64,000 nt of DNA from Rugosibacter aromaticivorans (GCF_000934545.1 NZ_CP010554.1:2294001-2358000), one strand, 5' to 3'; shown: positions 33,879 through 41,680, counted from the first letter of the stretch. Made by a program: numbers and translations. The notes: generated from the letters alone by a model not told the origin.

Positions 33879-35125
33879 TTGCCGACCTGCCAGAACCTTC
33901 AGAAGAAGCCCGTGAAGCAAGCGCTGCGCTCGCCGCGTTGATTGCGGATGAAATAAAAACCCACGGCTGGATATCGTTCGCCCGCTATATGGAGCTCGCG
34001 CTCTACACCCCCGGCCTGGGCTATTACGCCGGTGGCGCGCACAAGTTTGGCGACCATGCCTCCGGCGGCGATTTTCTAACGGCACCCGAGCTCACCCCGC
34101 TCTTTGGCCAGGCGCTGGCGCGGCAAGTGGCGCAAGTTCTCGCCGCCTCACAACCCTGCATGATTGAAGCGGGCGCGGGCAGCGGTCGGCTAGCGGCAGA
34201 CCTTTTGTTAGCCCTTGATGCCCTGGGCTGCGCGCCGCAACGCTATGCGATTCTTGAACTCTCTGGCGAACTGCGCGCACGCCAGGCCGCCATCATTGCG
34301 CAACACGCGCCGCAGTTTCTTGATCGCGTGCAATGGCTGGATGCGCTGCCCGAAAAATTCTCCGGCTGTTTGATTGGCAATGAAGTGCTCGACGCCATGC
34401 CCACGCACGCTGTGCGCTGGGATGAAAACGGACTGATCGAATGCGGCGTGCGGTGCGGTGAAGAGCAAGAAGGTCATCCACTGCACTTTGCTGAGCGTCC
34501 CGCCAGCCAAGCATTGATCGACGCCGCAGAAATCTTGCCAGCGGCTGCGCCTTATCGCGGTGAAATCAGCCTGGCCGTGCGCGCCTGGGTAGCCGAGCTT
34601 GCCGGGCGCATTGAATGTGGCGCGATGATTTTGCTCGACTACGGCCTGCCGCGCCGCGAGCTGTATCACCCGCAACGCGATGGCGGCACGGTGCGCTGCC
34701 ATTATCGGCATCGTGTGCATGACGATCCCTTCTGGTATCCGGGCTTGTCCGACATCACCTCGCATGTCGATTTCACCGCCGTGGCCGAAGCCGGATTTGA
34801 CGCAGGGTTAAGCGTGCTCGGCTACACCAATCAGGCGCAGTTTTTAATCAATTGCGGCATCGGTGAATTACTGCAAGAAAAACTCGGCGCTGATAAAGCC
34901 CCTGCGCTACAAGGCGGTCGAGCAAAAAACGCTCTCCTCGCCGTAGCGGATGGTGACACGGTAACCGAAGCGAATTTACGTGCAGGGTTACGTACCAATG
35001 GCGCCGTCAGCGTGCTGCTTTCCCCCAACGAAATGGGCGAACTATTCAAGGTGATCGCGCTGGGGCGCGGCATGCCGCAACCGTTATTGGGCTTTACGCG
35101 GGGCGACCGGGTGCATGCGTTGTAG
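33875..35125 (+). CDS. SAM-dependent methyltransferase, MidA/NDUFAF7 family
   Basis: 416 residues, starting at a GTG that overlaps the ABC-F stop (GTGA). Motifs: FARYMELALYTPGLGYYAGG at the N-terminus, SAM motif I EAGAGSGRLAAD, and GAMILLDYGLPRRELYHP, all typical of MidA proteins. The mitochondrial homologue methylates an arginine of complex I subunit NDUFS2; bacterial roles are little known. The 3' end overlaps the convergent transporter gene by 32 bases. Confidence 0.85.
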   Translation: MIADLPEPSEEAREASAALAALIADEIKTHGWISFARYMELALYTPGLGYYAGGAHKFGDHASGGDFLTAPELTPLFGQALARQVAQVLAASQPCMIEAGAGSGRLAADLLLALDALGCAPQRYAILELSGELRARQAAIIAQHAPQFLDRVQWLDALPEKFSGCLIGNEVLDAMPTHAVRWDENGLIECGVRCGEEQEGHPLHFAERPASQALIDAAEILPAAAPYRGEISLAVRAWVAELAGRIECGAMILLDYGLPRRELYHPQRDGGTVRCHYRHRVHDDPFWYPGLSDITSHVDFTAVAEAGFDAGLSVLGYTNQAQFLINCGIGELLQEKLGADKAPALQGGRAKNALLAVADGDTVTEANLRAGLRTNGAVSVLLSPNEMGELFKVIALGRGMPQPLLGFTRGDRVHAL

Positions 35126-36392
35126 TTGTCGTGGCGCGCCACGGCGCCACTTTCACCAGCAGCAGCATGCCCGGCACGGCCAGCGCCGCGCACAACAAAA
35201 AGAAACCAACCCAACCCATGTGCTCCACCAGCACGCCGGTGGTGGCGTTGATAAAAGTACGCGGCACCGCAGCCAAACTCGTGAACAACGCAAACTGCGT
35301 GGCGGTATACAGCGGGTTCGTCGCCCGCGCAATAAACGCCACGAAAGCCGCCGTGCCCAGCCCTACGCCCAGCGCCTCAAAGCCGATCACCAGCGCAAGC
35401 TGGGCAAGCTCTGCCGCGCCCACCGCAACACGCGGGCCCAGCCAGGCCAGCCACGCAAAACCGAAAATCGACAACAACTGCACCACGCCAAACAACCACA
35501 GCGCACGATTGATGCCGATCTTCACCATCCACAATCCCCCCAGCAAACCGCCGATTACCGCCGGCCACAAGCCCGCATTTTTGGCTACCACACCGATCTG
35601 CGATTTTGCAAAACCCATGTCCAGATAAAACGGCGTCGCCAGTGCCGTGCTCATCGAATCGCCCAGCTTGTACAGAAAAATGAAGGCCAGAATCAGCACC
35701 GCCTCGCGCCAGCCAGCGCGCGTGACAAATTCGTGAAACGGCTCCACCACCGCCTCGCGCAGGGTTTTTGGCGCGCTCTTGGCAACCGCCGGTTCCGCCG
35801 CAAACAGCGCCAGCAACAACCCCGGCAGCATGAACAGCGCGGTGATAATAAACACCTGCACCCACGGCAGATGGTCGGCCAAAATCAACGATAGTGAGCC
35901 CGGCACCAACCCGGCGATGCGATACGCATTGACATGCACCGAGTTGCCCAAACCTAGCTCTTGCTCCGGCAGAATCTCGCGGCGAAAGGCGTCGAGCGCA
36001 ATGTCCTGCGTGGCTGAAAACAACGCGATAGCGATAGTTAGCCAGACAATCGAATCCAGCGCCACCGTGGGCGACAAAAAACCCAGCGTGGCAATCGAGC
36101 ACAATAGACCAATCTGCGTAATCACCATCCAGCCACGACGCCGCCCCAGCGGCGGCGCATAGCGATCCAGCAGCGGCGCCCAGAGAAACTTCCACGTGTA
36201 GGGAAACTGGATCAACGCAAACAAGCCTATCGTCTTGAGATTCACCCCCTCCGAGCGCAGCCACGCCGGCAGCAGATTGAGCAGCAGATACAGCGGCAGG
36301 CCGGAAGAAAAGCCGGTAAACACACACAACAGCATGCGCCGGTTAAGCAAGGGCGCATACCACGCCGTCTCACCAGCGCCGACTTTTTGCAT
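35094..36392 (-). CDS. AmpG-like MFS permease
   Basis: 432 residues with about twelve membrane segments. NRRMLLCVFTGFSSGLPLYL and the following blocks match the AmpG/PAT (acetyl-CoA/muropeptide permease) branch of the MFS. AmpG imports anhydromuropeptides; this protein could do that or carry another solute. The ATG at 36392 shares bases with the intI stop codon (TGATG). The first residues after it (QKVGAGETA) are encoded by a copy of the dispersed repeat, so the original start of this gene may have been replaced. Confidence 0.82.
   Translation of the reverse strand: MQKVGAGETAWYAPLLNRRMLLCVFTGFSSGLPLYLLLNLLPAWLRSEGVNLKTIGLFALIQFPYTWKFLWAPLLDRYAPPLGRRRGWMVITQIGLLCSIATLGFLSPTVALDSIVWLTIAIALFSATQDIALDAFRREILPEQELGLGNSVHVNAYRIAGLVPGSLSLILADHLPWVQVFIITALFMLPGLLLALFAAEPAVAKSAPKTLREAVVEPFHEFVTRAGWREAVLILAFIFLYKLGDSMSTALATPFYLDMGFAKSQIGVVAKNAGLWPAVIGGLLGGLWMVKIGINRALWLFGVVQLLSIFGFAWLAWLGPRVAVGAAELAQLALVIGFEALGVGLGTAAFVAFIARATNPLYTATQFALFTSLAAVPRTFINATTGVLVEHMGWVGFFLLCAALAVPGMLLLVKVAPWRATTTTTHAPGRPA
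36363..36388 (+). repeat. Dispersed repeat copy 6, at the transporter start and integron edge
   Basis: GCCGTCTCACCAGCGCCGAC plus TTTTTG. It is read on the minus strand as the N-terminus of the transporter and lies four bases from the end of intI, so it marks the left edge of the integron. Confidence 0.85.
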
Positions 36393-37369
36393 CACAGCCG
36401 ATCCAGCGGGCTCATCACCCCGCGCCCGCCTTTGTTCAGCACATGGGTGTAGATCATTGTTGTCGATACATCCGAATGGCCGAGCAATTCCTGCACTGTG
36501 CGGATGTCGTAACCACCTTCCAGCAGATGAGTGGCAAAGGAATGACGCAGGGTGTGCGGCGTGGCCGGCTTGGTCAGCCCCGCATCACGCACGGCCTGTC
36601 GCACAGCCCGCTGAATGGCCTGGTCTTGTATGTGATGCCGTCTTGTTTCACCGGAACGCGGATCAACCGATAACCTGGCCGAGGGGAATACATATTGCCA
36701 AGCCCACTCTCGCTCAGCCTGTGGATATTTTTTACTCAACGCATAAGGCAGATACACAGCACCATAGCCTTCAGCCAGGTCTTTTTCATGCAAATCCTTC
36801 ACCCGCTTCAAATGCAGCTTCAGAGGCTCAATCAGCATCCCGGGCAACATTGTCACCCTATCCTTGAACCCCTTTCCATCACGAATCAGAATCTCTTTAC
36901 GCGAAAAATCAACGTCTTTGACACGCAACCGTAACGCTTCCAAGATGCGCATCCCCGTGCCATACAGCAAGCTCACCACCAAATGCGGTGTGCCATCCAG
37001 ATGGGACAATATTTCCTGAACCTCCATCGGGGTCAACACCACTGGCAAGCGCTTTGGCGCCTTGGCACGCTCCACATCATCCAGCCACGGCAAATCAACA
37101 CCCAAAACCTCTTTATACAAAAACAGCAGCGCACTTTTTGCCTGGTTCTGCGTGCTGGGCGCAACCTTACCCTGTACCGCAAGATACGTTAAAAATTGTT
37201 CCACCTCCAAAGCCCCAAGGTCTTTGGGGTGCTTCTTGTCAAAATGCAGGATAAAGCGTTTAATCCAATCGACATAAGCTTGTTCTGTACGTATGCTGTA
37301 ATGCTTCAAGCGAATTTTGCCCCTCACAAGATCCAACAGTTTTGGCGGCTCAGAATTCGACGTCGTCAT
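36392..37369 (-). CDS. intI: Integron integrase
   Basis: 325 residues of a tyrosine recombinase. The N-terminal SAM-like core-binding domain ([15 protein letters not shown]) is followed by the catalytic domain with Arg in [30 protein letters not shown] (His-x-x-Arg), [10 protein letters not shown] and the nucleophile Tyr in MIYTHVLN. The IntI-specific extra patch before the third catalytic block ([19 protein letters not shown] then [12 protein letters not shown]) is present, which separates it from XerC/D. It is transcribed away from a cassette array to its right, the standard integron layout. Nothing indicates truncation, so it should be active. Confidence 0.95.
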   Translation of the reverse strand: MTTSNSEPPKLLDLVRGKIRLKHYSIRTEQAYVDWIKRFILHFDKKHPKDLGALEVEQFLTYLAVQGKVAPSTQNQAKSALLFLYKEVLGVDLPWLDDVERAKAPKRLPVVLTPMEVQEILSHLDGTPHLVVSLLYGTGMRILEALRLRVKDVDFSRKEILIRDGKGFKDRVTMLPGMLIEPLKLHLKRVKDLHEKDLAEGYGAVYLPYALSKKYPQAEREWAWQYVFPSARLSVDPRSGETRRHHIQDQAIQRAVRQAVRDAGLTKPATPHTLRHSFATHLLEGGYDIRTVQELLGHSDVSTTMIYTHVLNKGGRGVMSPLDRL

Positions 37370-37384
37370 AGTTTAAATTTAGGC

Positions 37385-37501
37385 AGTACTAAAAATAATT
37401 ATTGCAATGATTATATTGAATATTTTATTTTTTTCTAAAACAGAAATAGCCTATTTGACGGGAAATAATGCGTCAAATAGGATGTCTACTTTACGTTGGG
37501 C
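37385..37501 (+). other. Probable attI region with core site GTTGGGC
   Basis: The AT-rich 130 bases between intI and the first cassette end in GTTGGGC at 37495-37501, the expected recombination core (cut between G and TT). The first cassette begins there. The intI promoter should be here too but no clear boxes could be assigned. Confidence 0.65.
37450..37481. promoter_or_regulatory. Perfect 11-bp inverted repeat next to the attI core
   Basis: CCTATTTGACG and CGTCAAATAGG are separated by ten bases, and the right arm ends 13 bases before GTTGGGC. It could be an integrase-binding element, an operator for intI or a hairpin. It does not match the LexA box (CTGT-N8-ACAG). Confidence 0.6.
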
Positions 37502-37623
37502 GTCGGGTCAGCGTAGGCGCCGGCCCGCGCCAGACACCAAGCGAAAACGCGGTTCTCGCGGCAGTCTGGCAGCGGCATCGGCCACGCCATCACGATCCGG
37601 TAGCACATCCAGTCAATGAGCAT
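37486..37623 (-). CDS. Hypothetical 45-residue protein in reverse-oriented first cassette
   Basis: A small reading frame beginning MLIDWMCYRIVMAWPMPLPD and ending just inside the attI core. Its ATG overlaps the end of the upstream cysteine-rich gene by 11 bases, so the two are probably coupled. The sequence is protein-like with regular codon use but I recognise no family. Orientation is opposite to that expected for integron cassettes. Confidence 0.5.
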   Translation of the reverse strand: MLIDWMCYRIVMAWPMPLPDCRENRVFAWCLARAGAYADPTPNVK

Positions 37624-37957
37624 TTGATTTCTCCACACACGCCTTCATGGCCTTGTTCCAGCACTCGTCGCAGTCGATCCCGCAGGCACCATAGTTGTGC
37701 ACCCGCAGCCCTGGCCGGGAGGAACAGCGCAACACCGCGCCGGGAACCTGAAGTTGGAGCAAAACACGATGGTGAACTACGTCGGAACACCGAAATTCGT
37801 CGGTCATCGCAAACACGCCCGGCGACACTTGCACCCGGACTTGATAGCGAAACGGGCATTCCCCGCAGATCGGATCGCTGGTGCCAGGGTCTATGCCGCA
37901 CCACGAAAATTCCCCGCCGTGCGGGTCATCGTTTGAAAGTACGCAGTCATCCATCAT
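37613..37957 (-). CDS. Hypothetical cysteine-rich protein in reverse-oriented first cassette
   Basis: 114 residues with ten or more Cys, including paired motifs (GIDPG...CGEC and GACGIDCDECWNKAMKAC) that could bind a metal. No membrane segment or signal is seen. It lies on the minus strand of a cassette whose attC follows at 37978, so Pc-type transcription would not read it and it needs its own promoter, which would lie inside the attC region. Function unknown. Confidence 0.55.
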   Translation of the reverse strand: MMDDCVLSNDDPHGGEFSWCGIDPGTSDPICGECPFRYQVRVQVSPGVFAMTDEFRCSDVVHHRVLLQLQVPGAVLRCSSRPGLRVHNYGACGIDCDECWNKAMKACVEKSNAH

Positions 37958-37977
37958 TCGCCCTCCCGTGAGCCGCC

Positions 37978-38044
37978 GCCCAACCCGTCGTGCGAAGGGA
38001 CCTGCGCAAGAAGCCGCGCAGGCCCCTCCACTCTGTCGTTAGGC
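37978..38044 (+). other. attC site A (67 bp)
   Basis: GCCCAAC at the left and GTTAGGC at the right, with an inner imperfect palindrome (CCTGCGC...AAGCCGCGCAGG). Both outer boxes match the R''/R' consensus, and the inner palindrome recurs in sites B, C, D and H, as expected for a chromosomal integron with a resident attC family. Confidence 0.9.
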
Positions 38045-38047
38045 AAC

Positions 38048-38461
38048 ATGTTCATCACCGACGCAGAGGAACACCGCGCGTCTCTGGAAGCCGTCTTGCT
38101 TCGGCACGCCAGCGAACGCGTATCGCTTGAGATTGTCGAAAATGTTGCCAGTTGGGCCGTCGCGAATCACGTCACAGTCGAAGGCAACCCGCTTGCTTCG
38201 GCCATCCCTGCGAGAAATGGACTCAGTCGGTCAATCGTGCTGCAGCGAAAAATGGACGAGAACGATACAGCGGGAATTCTGGGACGCCTAGATTTCGGTG
38301 GGCACTCGCGCGAACGAAGCCTTCTTGTGAATCCCAAGCTGTTCCTTCGCCATACCGTCCTTCACGAACTCGCTCACCTTGAGAACAATTGGGGCCAGGC
38401 ATACGAGGATGAGTCCGACAGTTGGGCTTTTGAACGGCTGTCCGCTCAATGGAGGGGTTAG
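38048..38461 (+). CDS. Cassette protein with HExxH motif, possible ImmA/IrrE-like metallopeptidase
   Basis: 137 residues whose ATG lies four bases after the R' box of attC A, as is usual for cassette genes. The C-terminal part contains VLHELAHLENNWGQAYEDES followed by DSWAFERL; HELAH is a zincin-type HExxH and the acidic residues about 15 further on could supply the third ligand, an arrangement like ImmA/IrrE domains. Its stop codon TAG lies inside a GTTAGGC box. Identity as an active peptidase is an inference. Confidence 0.6.
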   Translation: MFITDAEEHRASLEAVLLRHASERVSLEIVENVASWAVANHVTVEGNPLASAIPARNGLSRSIVLQRKMDENDTAGILGRLDFGGHSRERSLLVNPKLFLRHTVLHELAHLENNWGQAYEDESDSWAFERLSAQWRG

Positions 38462-38464
38462 GCC
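38458..38464 (+). other. Lone attC R' box (GTTAGGC)
   Basis: The right-hand core box of an attC is present but I see no matching left box or inner palindrome in the preceding 100 bases, which are coding. Probably the remnant of a lost attC that fused cassettes 2 and 3. Confidence 0.4.
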
Positions 38465-38483
38465 GCCAAGTCAAACCGCCTCC

Positions 38484-39143
38484 ATGACCGCACACCTCAC
38501 AAAGATCGACGTCGCACGCAGACAGCTTTCGACGGCAGTTTGCTTGTTATTCGATGGTGGAGATGTTGTGTCAGTCTACTCATTGGCAGCAAATGCCTGG
38601 GAGGTAATCGACACGCTTTGCGTACGCGCAGGGGTAGACGGGATTTCTGGTCAGACGAAGGAACACCTTGCGCCAGGCAAGAGCTTAAAGTTCGACTACG
38701 TCAATTCGCCGTATCGAAACTTCTTCAAGCATGCTGATCGAGATCCAGATGCTGTGCTCGAGGAAATTCCAGACTCAGAGGTTGACTCGCTAATCTTCTT
38801 GGCCGTCGAGGATTACATGCGACTCATGAACAAGTCGCCAGTTGAATTTCAGGTATTTCAACTTTGGTATCTGGCGCTTCACGTTGAAAAGGTTGCAGAC
38901 GGCTCGCTCGGTAAGATCATTGACGCAGTCAATTCGACTTTCTCGAACATTCGAGAACTGCCGAGGGCAAGCCGCATCTCGTTCGCTCGCTCGGTTCTTG
39001 AAGGCGCCCTCAACGATCAGAGTTTGCTCGCGGACCCGAGAACGGAGGTTTCAATTTCGATGAGATGCTCAGGTCGTCACTACCTATCTCGTTCCGAGCT
39101 AGGACGCTGCACATCGCGTCTCGGGATGATCTCCTCAAAATGA
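38484..39143 (+). CDS. Hypothetical cassette protein, probably frameshifted near its 3' end
   Basis: 219 residues from the ATG at 38484 (an earlier in-frame ATG lies inside the previous gene). The first ~185 residues look like a genuine soluble alpha-helical protein (MTAHLTKIDVARRQLSTAV, then YRNFFKHADRDPDAVLEE); I recognise no family. After about position 39045 the translation becomes Arg/Ser-rich and unlike the rest, while another frame gives a natural-looking C-terminus ending at 39220. Confidence 0.55.
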   Translation: MTAHLTKIDVARRQLSTAVCLLFDGGDVVSVYSLAANAWEVIDTLCVRAGVDGISGQTKEHLAPGKSLKFDYVNSPYRNFFKHADRDPDAVLEEIPDSEVDSLIFLAVEDYMRLMNKSPVEFQVFQLWYLALHVEKVADGSLGKIIDAVNSTFSNIRELPRASRISFARSVLEGALNDQSLLADPRTEVSISMRCSGRHYLSRSELGRCTSRLGMISSK

Positions 39144-39220
39144 AAGAAGATGCCGTCTGTGAAGTAAGTCGCGTCCTTGCAAAGCACGAAAAGGATCTCG
39201 CTTGTTTGCGAAACGCATAA
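39046..39220 (+). pseudogene. Out-of-frame C-terminal segment of the preceding cassette gene or of a lost gene
   Basis: The frame reading GFNFDEMLRSS and FRARTLHIASRDDLLKMKED is open to a TAA at 39218-39220 just before attC B. The RTLHIASRDDLLKMK-type stretch resembles the end of nucleotidyltransferase-like (AbiEii/MNT-type) proteins. The frame has no good start of its own. Either a single-base shift near 39045 splits one gene, or two genes were fused. Confidence 0.4.
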
Positions 39221-39283
39221 CCCGGCAGTCAACACGGACGCTGCGCGATAAAGCCGCGCAGGTCGCTCACTTCTACGTTAGGC
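39215..39283 (+). other. attC site B (69 bp)
   Basis: GCATAAC on the left, GTTAGGC on the right, inner GCTGCGCGATAAAGCCGCGC. The left box overlaps the TAA of the preceding reading frame. Confidence 0.8.
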
Positions 39284-39341
39284 ATTACATTTTTCCTTAG
39301 TCACGCTTTACATTAATCACGCATGGCGTTATTATTTGTTT

Positions 39342-39623
39342 ATGTCCATCAAATCCTTCAAGTGCATCGAGACTGAGAGCCTATTTAAACGGCAACGCGT
39401 AAAACGATTTACGAACATTGAGTCTGTGGCACGACGAAAACTTGAGCAGCTTGAGTGGGCAGGTATTCTTGACGATCTTCGTGTCCCACCCGGTAATCGA
39501 TTAGAAGCATTGAAACATGATCGTGCCGGACAACACAGCATTCGCATTAACGACCAGTTTCGCGTGTGCTTTGTGTGGACGAGCGAGGGGCCAAAAGATG
39601 TCGAGATTGTTGATTACCATTAA
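39342..39623 (+). CDS. higB: HigB-type toxin (RelE fold)
   Basis: 93 residues, the usual HigB size, with the typical C-terminal blocks DLRVPPGNRLEALKHDRAGQ, SIRINDQFRVCFVWT and VEIVDYH. HigB proteins are ribosome-dependent mRNA interferases. The toxin gene precedes the antitoxin gene, as is normal for HigBA, and the frame is intact. Cassettes of this kind stabilise integron arrays. Start at 39342; a TTG two codons earlier is also possible. Confidence 0.92.
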   Translation: MSIKSFKCIETESLFKRQRVKRFTNIESVARRKLEQLEWAGILDDLRVPPGNRLEALKHDRAGQHSIRINDQFRVCFVWTSEGPKDVEIVDYH

Positions 39624-39636
39624 CGGAGTCTGAATC

Positions 39637-39963
39637 ATGAGCAAAACAAATAAGCTTCCGCCAGTTACCCCTGGCGAAATGTTGCTGGAAGAGTTCCTGA
39701 AACCGATGGGAATTTCCCAATATCGGCTAGCCAAGGAGATTGGTGTTCCCGCTCAGCGTATTGGTGAGATTGTCGCTGGTCGCCGTGCAATTACGGCTGA
39801 CACCGATTTGAGGTTGTGCCGTTTTTTTGGGCTATCCGAAGGGTGGTGGCTGCGCGGCCAAGCACGTTACGACACCGAGTGCGCTAAGGATGTTCTAGCG
39901 GCAACCCTAAACAAAATCAGGCCGTGGACGGAAGTTGTCGCCGATGTCGCTGCCCATGCCTAA
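39637..39963 (+). CDS. higA: HigA-type antitoxin (HTH, XRE/VapI family)
   Basis: 108 residues with an N-terminal helix-turn-helix (PPVTPGEMLLEEFLKPMGIS, QYRLAKEIGVPAQRIGEIV) of the VapI/HigA group and a short C-terminal tail. It neutralises HigB and represses the operon. It starts 13 bases after higB. Its stop codon TAA is part of the left box (GCCTAAC) of attC C. Confidence 0.93.
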   Translation: MSKTNKLPPVTPGEMLLEEFLKPMGISQYRLAKEIGVPAQRIGEIVAGRRAITADTDLRLCRFFGLSEGWWLRGQARYDTECAKDVLAATLNKIRPWTEVVADVAAHA

Positions 39964-40020
39964 CTCTACGCTCAAGCGGGACTGCGCAAAAGCGCGCAGC
40001 CCCTTAGCTCCACGTTGGGC
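39958..40020 (+). other. attC site C (63 bp)
   Basis: GCCTAAC and GTTGGGC boxes, with inner ACTGCGCAAAAGCGCGCAG and flanks CTCAAGCGGG/CCCCTTAGCT. The same flank recurs in the damaged site G. Confidence 0.88.
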
Positions 40021-40071
40021 ACCATTGCCCGGAATGAGCGACAATTAGACTTTTACCACTGGAGTCAAGAT

Positions 40072-40305
40072 ATGGAACTGACCGCGGTACTTACTCCCGC
40101 CGAAGAAGGCGGCTATGTTGCCCTGAATCCAGAGACAGGCACCACTACGCAAGGTGAAACTGTTGAAGAGGCTATCGCCAATCTGCAAGAGGCTACGGCG
40201 CTCTATCTGTCAGAGTTCCCCATACCTGCGCCAGGACATCCGCTGGTAACAACGTTCAGCGTTCCTGCGCATGCCAGCTCCCCCGCATTTCGGGAGCTGC
40301 GATAG
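40072..40305 (+). CDS. hicB: HicB-type antitoxin
   Basis: 77 residues of the HicB partial-RNase-H fold: LTAVLTPAEEGGYVALNPE, GETVEEAIANLQEATALYL and VTTFSVPAHA. GGAG lies seven bases before the ATG at 40072. The last seven residues (SSPAFRELR) go past the usual HicB end and overlap the hicA region. Antitoxin-first order is one of the two known for Hic systems. The antitoxin frame is intact whereas the toxin frame is not. Confidence 0.88.
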   Translation: MELTAVLTPAEEGGYVALNPETGTTTQGETVEEAIANLQEATALYLSEFPIPAPGHPLVTTFSVPAHASSPAFRELR

Positions 40306-40484
40306 TACGGGCGCTGGAGCGCCTTGGTTTCGAGAAGCTCCGCCAATCCGGAAGCCACGTCATCATGCGCCGTGACTCCAAAGGCTGTGTCGTTCCCTTG
40401 CACAGCGAAGTCAAAGTTGGCGCCCTGGCCGGTGTCTTGCGTCAGGCTGACATATCGCCAGACGAATTTATCGCGGCCTTGTAG
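40271..40484 (+). pseudogene. hicA: HicA-type toxin gene with a likely +1 frameshift
   Basis: The frame reading RISGAAIVRALERLGFEKLR, SGSHVIMRR, VVPLHSEVKVGALAGVLRQA and DISPDEFIAAL to the TAG at 40482 is a full HicA (YcfA-like) domain including the catalytic His of GSH. It has no in-frame ATG, GTG or TTG. The natural start ATGCCAGCT at 40271 is one base out of frame; removing one C from the C5 run at 40280-40284 would restore MPAPRISGAA. I read this as an inactivated toxin, unless a slippage event or sequencing error is involved. Confidence 0.75.
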
Positions 40485-40491
40485 CCGTGGT

Positions 40492-40722
40492 GCCCAACCC
40501 GTCGTTCGAGCGGACCTCGCGCATAAAGCCGCGCAGCCCCGCTGAGCTTGAACGTTGAGGCTGTAGAAAAGCCCCTTTCGGAAAAATCGGGATCATCATG
40601 AACAAAAACCAACCTCTCAGAACGCGCTGTGTTGGCCGATCTTCATCCGAGGAAGGATCAAGTGACCCCCGAAATTTGGGTTGCGCAACCCCTTACCTAG
40701 TTTTTCTACAGCGTCGTTGGGC
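40492..40722 (+). other. attC site D, interrupted by a MITE-like insertion
   Basis: Left box GCCCAAC at 40492-40498 and inner CCTCGCGCATAAAGCCGCGC. The right box is split by the insertion 40558-40714; removing it and one copy of CGTTG rebuilds GTTGGGC and a 69-bp attC. Confidence 0.85.
40558..40714. mobile_element. 157-bp MITE-like element with terminal inverted repeats and 5-bp target duplication
   Basis: Ends are AGGCTGTAGAAAAGC and, on the other strand, ACGCTGTAGAAAAAC (13 of 15 positions match). CGTTG flanks it on both sides (40553-40557 and 40715-40719). It is too short for a transposase; a small frame starting MNKNQPLRTRC is probably a remnant. The parent insertion sequence is not identified. 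Confidence 0.8.
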
Positions 40723-40802
40723 GGAACAAGCAGTAAATGCGTCAGGTCACGCAGTGGTACACTGATATTTCAAAATAGTTCTCAAACAAAAGGAAATTCG
40801 CG

Positions 40803-41486
40803 ATGAAGATTCTCATTGTTCTTACGTCTCATGACCAACTCGGCGACACCGGAAATAAAACTGGTTTCTGGCTGGAAGAATTCGCCGCTCCCTATTACGT
40901 ATTGAGGGATGCCGGTGCAGCTATCACGCTGGCATCGCCGAAGGGCGGCCAGCCGCCGCTCGACCCGAAGAGCGATCTTCCCGAGTTCCAGACCGAAACA
41001 ACGGGGCGCTTCCACGCCGATACCGCCGCACAAACCCAGCTTGCGAACACCAGGAAGCTGGCCGATGTGTCGGCCGACGATTTCGACGGGGTCTTCTATC
41101 CCGGCGGTCACGGCCCGCTGTGGGACATGCCCGACAATGCGACATCGATCGCGCTCATCGAAGCTTTTGTTAAGGCCGGCAAACCGGTTGGCGCGGTCTG
41201 TCACGCCCCGGCCGTGCTTGTCAACGTACGTGGTAAGGACGGGGAGTTCCTGATCAAAGGCAAGCGCGTGACCGGCTTTGCCAATTCGGAAGAAGATGCC
41301 GTCGGGCTCACAACGGTTGTGCCCTTCCTGCTGGAAGACAAGCTCAAGGAGAGGGGTGGCAACTACAGCAAGGGCGCCGACTGGTCTCCCTATGTGCTGG
41401 TGGACGGCAAGCTGGTGACGGGTCAGAATCCGGCTTCTTCCGGGCCCGCAGCGGAAGCGCTGCTGAAGCTGCTGCGCTCCGTCTGA
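40803..41486 (+). CDS. DJ-1/PfpI (type 1 glutamine amidotransferase-like) family protein
   Basis: 227 residues, of the Hsp31/glyoxalase III-like branch. Nucleophile Cys133 is in the elbow AVCHAPA with His134 next to it, and the acidic partner is Glu25 or Glu26 in GFWLEEFAAP; FYPGGHGPLWD is also typical. Such proteins convert methylglyoxal to lactate without glutathione or repair glycated groups. AAAGGAA precedes the ATG. It lies in its own integron cassette between attC D and attC E in the expected orientation. Codon use and GC look like the chromosome. Confidence 0.88.
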   Translation: MKILIVLTSHDQLGDTGNKTGFWLEEFAAPYYVLRDAGAAITLASPKGGQPPLDPKSDLPEFQTETTGRFHADTAAQTQLANTRKLADVSADDFDGVFYPGGHGPLWDMPDNATSIALIEAFVKAGKPVGAVCHAPAVLVNVRGKDGEFLIKGKRVTGFANSEEDAVGLTTVVPFLLEDKLKERGGNYSKGADWSPYVLVDGKLVTGQNPASSGPAAEALLKLLRSV

Positions 41487-41604
41487 GCTGATGTCAGTGG
41501 ACCGGCCGGCAGCTGCCGGCAACACAGCGCTGGCTGGCTGATGCCTGGTACCGGGTCAAATGGAAGTTTGATTCGAAGAGGGGCTTCTCGATGTGTAGCT
41601 CGTG

Positions 41605-41677
41605 GCCCAACCAGTCATTCCAGCGGATCGGCAAAAGGCTGCGCCTTTTGCCGATCCGCTGAATTCACACGTTGGAC
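41605..41677 (+). other. attC site E (73 bp) with long perfect palindrome
   Basis: GCCCAAC and GTTGGAC boxes; inside, AGCGGATCGGCAAAAGGC and its complement flank a 3-base loop. It is a different attC type (VCR/XCR-like length and loop) from sites A-D, so this cassette probably came from another integron. Confidence 0.88.
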
Positions 41678-41680
41678 ATC

